From positions 1 to 64,000 of the forward strand of contig NZ_JBAHUQ010000001.1 in assembly GCF_036689865.1 (NCBI RefSeq): 64,000 nucleotides of DNA, in the 5' to 3' direction. Shown piece by piece: positions 57,890-64,000 of the stretch (position 1 is the first letter of the stretch; every line of letters begins with the position of its first letter). The notes beneath the pieces were generated by a model. The model made no database searches. It had not been told where the DNA came from and was given only the letters and a program-made list of their open reading frames with translations. Made by a program: the position numbers and the translations under genes. The stretch comes from Magnetococcus sp. PR-3 (lineage in GTDB: Bacteria > Pseudomonadota > Magnetococcia > Magnetococcales > Magnetococcaceae).

Positions 57890-58108
57890 AAAATTTCAAT
57901 CGCTATTAACTGGTTCAAATAATCTCATTTACCTTATTGTTTTCATAATATTTTGTTGTAAGAAATCCTTAAGCCAACAGAGCTGTAAATTACAGTTCAG
58001 TCTCTATTTTTCCACTTTCTCCTTTATCTTTGTCTGTGGCGGTATACCCGTAACAATTGAGTCACACGTTTGCGTTGCCCTGCGGAAGGCACAACAGAAA
58101 AACACCAC

Positions 58109-58142
58109 AAAAAACCCCTCTCTTTATTCAAGAGAGGGGTTT
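58109..58142 (-). terminator. Terminator after the HD-GYP gene
   Basis: A 12-bp perfect stem AAACCCCTCTCT / AGAGAGGGGTTT (58112-58123 with 58131-58142) runs into a T6 tract on the minus strand. It lies 35 bp after the HD-GYP stop and closes that operon. Confidence 0.9.
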
Positions 58143-58176
58143 ACGATTGACCGTATGTGACTCTGTCAGCACAAGC

Positions 58177-59676
58177 TCAAGTTTCCTGTTCTGTCAACAG
58201 AGGCTCCTGTTGAATATGTGATAGGCGGCGCATCATGGTCACGAAAAGATCAATTAAGTGAGGATCCCACTGACCACTGTCCTTCTCGGACTCCATAATG
58301 CCCAGTGCTTTTTCAAACGGCATACCTTTTCTATAGACACGGTCCCCGGTCATGGCATCCCAGGTATCAGCAATACAGACGATACGAGCCAGCTGGGGAA
58401 TCTCCTCACCTTTCAAGCCATCAGGATAGCCGCCTCCATCCCAACGTTCATGGTGCCAAGCGGCGATCTCAGCAAAAGCTTTGAAACGTTTAAGAGGACG
58501 CATAATAGTAGCGGTCATAACCGGATGGGCTCGCATGATTCCAAACTCCTCATCGGTCAACGCGCTGGGCTTATTCAACACATGATCTGGAATACCTATT
58601 TTCCCTAGATCATGCATCATGGCCCCTTTTTTCAGTAGATCAAGTTCCTTTTGGGCCAGTCCCATCTCCTTACCCAGCAACACCGAGTATTTGGAGACAC
58701 GCGCCGAATGTTTGGCCGTATAGGCATCCTTAGACTCCAACGCCTTGGCCAGAGACTGCATTGCCTGTAGATAGGCAGCCTCTTCATCCCTGATCAGACG
58801 TTGTATACTGTCGGCCATCTCATCAATAGAGCGCCCCAAAACACCAATTTCATTGTGCCCACAAATACCGGAACGGGGCGACAGTTCCCCTTGAGCAATG
58901 CGGCGGGTCACTCGACTGATGGCCCGTACCGGTTTGAGCAATCGGTAGTGGGTAACAATCCAGATTCCTACAAAGGAGACCAGGGCAAAACCACCCACGA
59001 TGAATAGAATACCCTGCTCAAAGGTATCATCCCGACTGTCGAGCATGGCCAGCGTCTTTTCCAGATCAAGGGCAGCCTCCAATACCCCTAATAGTTGATC
59101 ACCACGACGAATTGGAATTGAGAGATGCAAACTGACAAACGCGTCGCCCGTCTGCGGGTCCACTCCCTGGACCAGATCCCCGGCCAGATGTGAGTGACCA
59201 CTCTTCAACAAGGCAGAAACTGCATGTCGGCCTCCTCGACTCTTATTGTCGGCCATGGCATGGGAATTCGCTGCAAGACCATGCATACGGTGTTGAGTGG
59301 AACCCTGAGCCTGCTTTTGAGAAGGGGTGCTTGCCTGAATACGCAGTTGTCGCTCGCCATCGGTGTCATAGAGGTTGAGTTCTGCGATGGAGAAATCAAA
59401 TTCGGGTCTATTCTGACCTTCAAGTCCACGTTTCAATAGTGCTTTAACTATATCCGGCGACGTAGGTTGATCCAGGCTTTCCAAATCCCGTTCAATCCCC
59501 CATAAAAAAACAAGCGCCTGCTTTTTGGTCTGCTCAAGCATGCTTTCATGATGACCGGTCTCGGCATACCAGACCACCAACCAGGCACACGCCAGAATGA
59601 TAAGACTTAACCATCCCATTATCTCCTGGGCCAAACTTAATCGAAAACGAGGCTTCTCCATATTTTCCACCTTCAT
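58177..59676 (-). CDS. Membrane HD-GYP phosphodiesterase with periplasmic sensor
   Basis: 499 residues. TM1 is near 18-40, then a periplasmic sensor with a His-rich stretch, TM2 near 223-245, a HAMP domain, and an HD-GYP domain with HDLGKIGIPDHVLNKP (about 354-370), HHERWDGGGYPDGLKG (about 408-424) and DTWDAMTGDRVYRKG. HD-GYP enzymes cleave cyclic di-GMP; all expected metal ligands and the GYP loop are present. Its start overlaps the stop of the cytochrome gene (ATGA); an internal ATG at 59661 has an AAGGTGG site. It is the last gene of the CopA operon, so copper or redox state may feed into c-di-GMP signalling. Confidence 0.92.
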   Translation of the reverse strand: MKVENMEKPRFRLSLAQEIMGWLSLIILACAWLVVWYAETGHHESMLEQTKKQALVFLWGIERDLESLDQPTSPDIVKALLKRGLEGQNRPEFDFSIAELNLYDTDGERQLRIQASTPSQKQAQGSTQHRMHGLAANSHAMADNKSRGGRHAVSALLKSGHSHLAGDLVQGVDPQTGDAFVSLHLSIPIRRGDQLLGVLEAALDLEKTLAMLDSRDDTFEQGILFIVGGFALVSFVGIWIVTHYRLLKPVRAISRVTRRIAQGELSPRSGICGHNEIGVLGRSIDEMADSIQRLIRDEEAAYLQAMQSLAKALESKDAYTAKHSARVSKYSVLLGKEMGLAQKELDLLKKGAMMHDLGKIGIPDHVLNKPSALTDEEFGIMRAHPVMTATIMRPLKRFKAFAEIAAWHHERWDGGGYPDGLKGEEIPQLARIVCIADTWDAMTGDRVYRKGMPFEKALGIMESEKDSGQWDPHLIDLFVTMMRRLSHIQQEPLLTEQET

Positions 59677-60122
59677 GGTTTATAGACTTGGCCCGACGGA
59701 CTAAAAGGATCTGCAAGGGTTTGCTGCTGTTGCATCTGCAATTGATCCGGACTCCATAGCTGATGCAAATAGGTGAGAATATCACCAATCTGCGCCGGGG
59801 TGAGTTTATCCCCCCAGGCGGGCATTCTGCCATCCTGGCCGCCGAACTGAATCATCCGTTGCAACAAACCATCGGCGTGATGCCATGCATGAGCAGAGTG
59901 ATCCAGAGGCGGAGGGGGAAATTTCAGGTCATCGCCAGGAAGCGGTTTATTCCACACCACACCGGGCTGCCCCATACCTCTGGGTCCATGGCACTGGGCG
60001 CAATTGGTCAGATAGAGCATTTCACCCCGCTGCACCGGCCCTTTCCATATGGCGGCAACACCCAACCCCAGCAATAGAAGCAAACTGACAAGTCCTGTTA
60101 TTATTTTCCTTTGCCTGGTCAT
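59673..60122 (-). CDS. Membrane-anchored cytochrome c
   Basis: 149 residues from the ATG at 60122, which overlaps the preceding stop (TAATG). One N-terminal helix (IITGLVSLLLLLGLGVAAIW) is followed by a single CXXCH (LTNCAQCHGPRGMG) and a distal Met region (GGQDGRMPAWGDKLTPAQIGDILTYL), a class I cytochrome c of the cbb3-CcoP type. It probably moves electrons in the periplasm. It is coupled to another cytochrome and to the HD-GYP gene. Confidence 0.9.
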   Translation of the reverse strand: MTRQRKIITGLVSLLLLLGLGVAAIWKGPVQRGEMLYLTNCAQCHGPRGMGQPGVVWNKPLPGDDLKFPPPPLDHSAHAWHHADGLLQRMIQFGGQDGRMPAWGDKLTPAQIGDILTYLHQLWSPDQLQMQQQQTLADPFSPSGQVYKP

Positions 60123-60586
60123 TATTCGATTCCATTTTGACGTTGCCACCAACGGATGAAGAGAATGATCTGTTCAACCTGGTGGATGGACATATGGGGT
60201 TGAGGTGGCATATCACCGAATGACCAGTGGTGAGATTTCACCCCCTGTTTCACAGCACGATTAAAAGTAAAATTCGCATGATGACTTGGTTTGTAGTAGG
60301 GGTGGATCAGGGGTGGTCCCTGATTCGTACCCTCGGCCCAGCGTCCATGACAGTCGATACAGTTGGATTGGAACAGAGCTTGGCCTGGCTGAAACACCTG
60401 GGGAACCACCTTTGGGGGTATCTGTTTAATTATGAATTCCTCCCCTTCCCTATGAAACATTTCCTGTGGACCGCCATATAACGCCAGAAAGATCCCACCA
60501 ATCACCAACATCATGAGCATCAGGCCGGAATAGGAATGACCAGATTTATTTCTATTATTGGCCGATTGCTCACCTTGGTGTGACAT
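60122..60586 (-). CDS. Membrane-anchored cytochrome c
   Basis: 154 residues from the ATG at 60586, chosen over a TTG at 60592 because of the AGGGA site. One membrane helix (LMLMMLVIGGIFLALYGG) precedes a class I cytochrome domain with SNCIDCHGRWAEGTNQGPPL and a distal Met (HWSFGDMPPQPHMS). It lies 2 bp from the copA stop. The pair of cytochromes could oxidise Cu(I) or take electrons from it; this is inference from context. Confidence 0.9.
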   Translation of the reverse strand: MSHQGEQSANNRNKSGHSYSGLMLMMLVIGGIFLALYGGPQEMFHREGEEFIIKQIPPKVVPQVFQPGQALFQSNCIDCHGRWAEGTNQGPPLIHPYYKPSHHANFTFNRAVKQGVKSHHWSFGDMPPQPHMSIHQVEQIILFIRWWQRQNGIE

Positions 60587-60588
60587 GA

Positions 60589-63054
60589 TCAATCCCTATG
60601 CCTCGTAACCTCAGCATGCGTGGAAAAATGACGAAGACGCAGAGAATTCATCACCACGGTAACACTGGATAACCCCATAGCAGCCGCAGCAAAGATGGGG
60701 GAAAGCAAAACCCCGAACCAGGGGAACCAGATACCAGCTGCCAATGGGATCAGCGTTACGTTGTAGGCAAATGCCCAGAAAAGATTTTGGCGAATATTAC
60801 GCATAGTGGCACGGGAAAGCTCGATAGCCTGAACAACACTACGGGGATCCCCTTTCATCAGAGTGATATCGGCAGACTCCATGGCCACATCTGCGCCGGT
60901 ACCAATGGCCACCCCCACATCGGCCTTGGCCAACGCAGGTGCGTCGTTGATGCCATCTCCAACCATGGCCACCACATCACCTTGCCTCTGCAGGCAGCTG
61001 ATATGTTGAGCTTTGTCCCCTGGCAACACCTGTGCTTCTATCTGATGAATACCTAGCCTGGATGCGATTGCCTGGGCAGTTCGAAGGTTGTCACCGGTTA
61101 ACATCGTTACCTTGATGCCCAAATCACGCAGCATGGAAATCGCCTGCTGGCTTTCCGGTTTAACGGCATCAGCTAAGGCAAGTACGCCCACCTCTTGGTG
61201 GTCCACAGCCACGACCATAGCGGTTTGGCCCTGTTCCTCGAACTGCTCAAGATCCAACTGGGTTCGTGTATCCAGTTGGACCCCTCTCTCCTCCATCAAT
61301 CGCCGTGTCCCCACCAGGACACTATGCCCGGAGACCTGCGCCTCCACCCCAAAGCCAGGAATCGTTTCGAACTGTTCTGGTTCGTTCAGGGACAACCCAT
61401 CCTCCCTAGCTGCATGGACAATGGCCTTGGCCAAAGGGTGCTCCGATGGAATTTCTGCACTGGCAGCCAGCAGGAAATTGGATTCATCCCCGGTCCAACT
61501 GGTCAATACCGGTCGTCCTTTGGTAAGAGTTCCAGTTTTATCAAATACAACATGGGAGATTTGATGGGCCCGCTCCAACGCTTCACCGCTTCGGATCAGC
61601 ACCCCCATCTCCGCCCCGCGACCGGTTCCCACCATAATGGAGGTAGGCGTTGCCAATCCCAGAGCACAAGGGCAGGCGATAATCAATACGGAAACAAAGT
61701 TGAGCAGCCCATAGGTCAACGCAGGCTCCGGACCAAACAGCCACCAAACGACGAAGGTCACGACCCCAACTAATAATACGACTGGTACGAACCAGGCAGC
61801 GATACGATCCGCGAGTCGGGCGATGGATGGCTTACTGCCTTGAGCCTCCTGTACCAATTGGATAATACGCGCCAGCACGGTCTCTTGCCCAACACGATCC
61901 GCCAACAACGTGAACGTCCCGTTTTGGTTGATCGTACCGGCAGTTACTCGGTCTCCCACGCCCCTTTCACAGGGCATAGATTCTCCGGTCAACATGGATT
62001 CATCTACCGTAGATTGTCCCTTACCAATGACACCATCCACCGGAATGCGATCACCGGGACGTACCACCACACGATCTCCTACCTGTACCTGATCCAGAGG
62101 AATTTCAGACGCCTCTCCCTGACGCACAACCCATGCGGTATCCGGTGTAAGTTGCATAAGGGAACGGATGGCTTGGGAGGTCTGGCCTTTAGCACGTGCC
62201 TCCAGAAAACGCCCCAATAGAATCAGAACAATGATGGCTCCAGCGGTATCAAAATAGACAGTTGCCGATACCCCTGGGACAACAAACAACTCAGGCATGA
62301 GCAGTACCAGCATGGAGTAGAGGTAGGCACTGAAAGTGCCCAGGGTAACCAAACTGTGCATGTTAGCGGTTCGCTGCTTGAATGCCCGCCATGCGCTAAC
62401 ATGGAAGGACCAGCCCACCCAGAACTGGACCGGTGTAATCAAGGTCCACTGCAACCAGAACAAGGTTTGATCTGGCATATCGAACCATGCATTCACCGTC
62501 AATTCCTGCCCATGCATGACGACAAAGGTAGAAAGTACCAGTATTGCCCCCACGGTCAGCCGATTGAGCAAAGCACGACGCTCTTGCTCTGCCGACTGTT
62601 CGACAGAGCCTGGATCAGCACCCCCAACATTGGAGATGTCCAGCCCATAGCCACGAGCAGCAACATTCTCAGCCAATTGATTCGGGGTGACCATACCCTC
62701 TACCCAGGTCAGATCCACCATTCCAGTCGCTAAGTTGACCGGAGCCTGAATCACGCCTGGCATGCACTCCAGATTTTCCTGAACACGCATGACACAACTG
62801 GCACAACTGAGCCCCTGTACAGGAAAGTGCCCATATCGGGTTGGGATTTCATAGCCGACTTGATTAACCTGTTCGATCAACTTTTTCAGCGGCAAGGTTG
62901 TCACCACATCCATCTGGTTGGTCGCCAGATTGACCACCACTCGTTCAACCGTTTCCAGACGGCCAAGGTGACGCTCAAGACGGGCGGAGCAGGATGCGCA
63001 GTGCATGCCTTCCACAGGCACCGCTGTATAATGATGACTAACCCCGTCGTTCAT
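60589..63054 (-). CDS. copA: Cu(I)/Ag(I) P1B-type ATPase
   Basis: 821 residues from the ATG at 63054, which has GGGAGG 6 bases upstream. Two N-terminal HMA domains carry MHCASC (about residue 18) and LSCASC (about residue 85). Then come the membrane part with [12 protein letters not shown] (about 461), the phosphorylation site DKTGTLTKG (about 504), and the hinge [20 protein letters not shown] (about 696). The CPC motif marks monovalent copper/silver exporters. It pumps metal from the cytoplasm to the periplasm, where CusF and CusCBA can take over. Confidence 0.95.
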   Translation of the reverse strand: MNDGVSHHYTAVPVEGMHCASCSARLERHLGRLETVERVVVNLATNQMDVVTTLPLKKLIEQVNQVGYEIPTRYGHFPVQGLSCASCVMRVQENLECMPGVIQAPVNLATGMVDLTWVEGMVTPNQLAENVAARGYGLDISNVGGADPGSVEQSAEQERRALLNRLTVGAILVLSTFVVMHGQELTVNAWFDMPDQTLFWLQWTLITPVQFWVGWSFHVSAWRAFKQRTANMHSLVTLGTFSAYLYSMLVLLMPELFVVPGVSATVYFDTAGAIIVLILLGRFLEARAKGQTSQAIRSLMQLTPDTAWVVRQGEASEIPLDQVQVGDRVVVRPGDRIPVDGVIGKGQSTVDESMLTGESMPCERGVGDRVTAGTINQNGTFTLLADRVGQETVLARIIQLVQEAQGSKPSIARLADRIAAWFVPVVLLVGVVTFVVWWLFGPEPALTYGLLNFVSVLIIACPCALGLATPTSIMVGTGRGAEMGVLIRSGEALERAHQISHVVFDKTGTLTKGRPVLTSWTGDESNFLLAASAEIPSEHPLAKAIVHAAREDGLSLNEPEQFETIPGFGVEAQVSGHSVLVGTRRLMEERGVQLDTRTQLDLEQFEEQGQTAMVVAVDHQEVGVLALADAVKPESQQAISMLRDLGIKVTMLTGDNLRTAQAIASRLGIHQIEAQVLPGDKAQHISCLQRQGDVVAMVGDGINDAPALAKADVGVAIGTGADVAMESADITLMKGDPRSVVQAIELSRATMRNIRQNLFWAFAYNVTLIPLAAGIWFPWFGVLLSPIFAAAAMGLSSVTVVMNSLRLRHFSTHAEVTRHRD

Positions 63055-63105
63055 CTTGGACCTCCCACCATCACCGGATATCGATTCCAAGCCCTGTAGA
63101 AACAT

Positions 63106-63336
63106 TCACCCTTTTTTCAGATCCACCAAACGGATCAGGTAGGTTTCACGGTCTACCTCACCATTGGCATACCGTTTTTTGAGCTGCTCCTCGGCGGTCT
63201 CCGAGGATGGCTTACCGCCACGTATGGCTGATTTCGCTATTCCAAAAACCACAGCGACAATTAATCCCCAAAAGATCAGCATACCGAGCCCACCAAATAA
63301 CCCATGTCCTGTAAACAGACCATATTCCGCCATCAT
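63106..63336 (-). CDS. SHOCT-domain membrane protein
   Basis: 76 residues from the ATG at 63336 (AGGAG 8 bases upstream). One membrane helix (LGMLIFWGLIVAVVFGIA) is followed by a C-terminal SHOCT motif (SSETAEEQLKKRYANGEVDRETYLIRLVDL). Such small proteins often sit next to copper ATPase genes; their role is not settled. It is 51 bp before copA on the same strand. Confidence 0.88.
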   Translation of the reverse strand: MMAEYGLFTGHGLFGGLGMLIFWGLIVAVVFGIAKSAIRGGKPSSETAEEQLKKRYANGEVDRETYLIRLVDLKKG

Positions 63337-63405
63337 GATTCTCACTCCTCTTCTTTAACACTGGGTAAGACCTTATGTTTGGGATACCCCCTCACCCTGT
63401 TCCAA

Positions 63406-63969
63406 TCAATGGCTATGACCATCGTCACGATGATCGTCCACTTCGGGCTGTTTTTCTCCATGCCCATGATCGTCATGGTGACCCATGGACACTGGTGGAG
63501 ACGAATTGCGAAGGAGTTCCGGCTTGATGCCAACCCCATGTAGATAGACCATCTTGCCACCTTTGTCCGCACCATAGCCCATGACAGCGGCCAGGAGGAT
63601 CAATATCGGCAAAAGGAATCGCCTGGAGGCTCCCAAACGCAACCCTTTGGAGATGGCCAACGCTACCCCCAACAGCAGCAGACCTGTGGTAAAGGCCAAC
63701 ATGATGTCCCGATGGGTATGGACCAGATCATGACCAGGGGAGTCATGCCTCAATACTTCTGCAGCCAGATAGCCTGCTCCAACCGCTGCAGTTGCGGAAA
63801 TGCCCGCCAACCAAATTAGGATCGTGGCCGCCTGCCGATACCCTTGCCGACCGGAGACAATGCCTACGGATTCTGCCAATATGGCCGTAATGAGATAGAC
63901 TATGGGAAAGTGAATCACCATAGGATGCAGCATAGTTAAAGAACCTAACATCTCTTCGAGAAATCCCAT
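63406..63969 (-). CDS. DUF2231 membrane protein with His-rich tail
   Basis: 187 residues. MLHPMVIHFPIVYLI is the DUF2231 signature, followed by about four membrane helices. The C-terminal tail is rich in His and Asp (SMGHHDDHGHGEKQPEVDDHRDDGHSH), a likely metal-binding end. The start has GGGAGAAGG just upstream. It is the first gene of the copper block seen here; anything further upstream is outside the window. Confidence 0.88.
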   Translation of the reverse strand: MGFLEEMLGSLTMLHPMVIHFPIVYLITAILAESVGIVSGRQGYRQAATILIWLAGISATAAVGAGYLAAEVLRHDSPGHDLVHTHRDIMLAFTTGLLLLGVALAISKGLRLGASRRFLLPILILLAAVMGYGADKGGKMVYLHGVGIKPELLRNSSPPVSMGHHDDHGHGEKQPEVDDHRDDGHSH

Positions 63970-64000
63970 GATCCTTCTCCCTATGCTCCAGCTGGCGGTT

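Larger units (their letters stand above)
57706..58108 (-). promoter_or_regulatory. Leader/promoter region of the cus operon
   Basis: About 400 bp upstream of cusC without a gene. It holds two strong hairpins (57848-57889 and 57813-57839), the second followed by a T6 run, i.e. a terminator-like structure 120 bp before the first structural gene. This looks like an attenuator or a small RNA with its terminator. I found no clear CusR or CueR box. Confidence 0.5.

Noticed and set aside
58066-58080. 15-base match ATTGAGTCACACGTT shared with the minus strand near 38117-38131, as a common promoter element
   Set aside because: In 64 kb a few 15-base matches are expected by chance, and the positions relative to genes differ.
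1-64000. CRISPR array, tRNA or rRNA genes, magnetosome genes
   Set aside because: Searched by eye on both strands; no regularly spaced short repeats, no tRNA-like folds and no mam/mms-type proteins were found.

Overview
The window looks like a chromosomal segment of a Gram-negative, motile, respiring bacterium: it has outer-membrane TolC proteins, a secretin lipoprotein, a chemotaxis receptor, c-type cytochromes and a CusCBA copper/silver pump. The very long repeat-rich genes, the TPR-glycosyltransferase protein and the many decayed insertion elements would suit a magnetotactic coccus (Magnetococcus-like) or another large-genome proteobacterium. That is a guess from gene style; no rRNA, tRNA or magnetosome gene is present to fix it.

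Layout. (1) 1-8518: a type I secretion/adhesion locus, made of the N-terminal part of a giant Calx-beta adhesin and its probable TolC exporter on the minus strand, then a 1714-aa protein with three tandem TPR + GT9-like glycosyltransferase units on the plus strand. (2) 8522-10326: a decayed IS3-family element and multicopy repeat remnants. (3) 10327-13957 (minus): a periplasmic amino-acid-binding protein, a glutamate-type symporter broken at a G8 tract, and a membrane protein resembling pentameric ligand-gated channels. (4) 14031-38058 (minus): the most striking part. A small exported protein, a TPR-secretin lipoprotein, a 7070-residue exported protein with ~1075-residue internal repeats, a coiled coil, four discoidin-like and several ricin-like C-terminal domains, and a translationally coupled acidic exported protein. 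An intrinsic terminator lies between the secretin and giant genes. (5) 38448-47610: a patchwork of transposase remnants, an ABC exporter, phage head/tail fragments, a large serine recombinase lacking its catalytic domain with its partner protein, a hypothetical gene and repeat remnants. (6) 47611-49650: a chemotaxis receptor. (7) 49933-63969 (minus): a copper/silver island in two blocks: DUF2231, SHOCT, CopA, two cytochromes c and an HD-GYP protein; then, after a leader with two hairpins, CusC, CusB, CusA, a CusF-like protein, a one-heme cytochrome and a DUF411 protein.

How the genes may work together. In the island CopA would move Cu(I)/Ag(I) to the periplasm, the CusF-like and DUF411 proteins would bind it, and CusCBA would expel it from the cell; the cytochromes and HD-GYP protein are unexpected additions. 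In the 14-38 kb locus the secretin would be the outer-membrane pore, and the giant lectin-bearing protein is a candidate for its cargo or partner. That locus is the best candidate for an undescribed system. All functions are inferred from sequence patterns recognised by eye; no database search was run.
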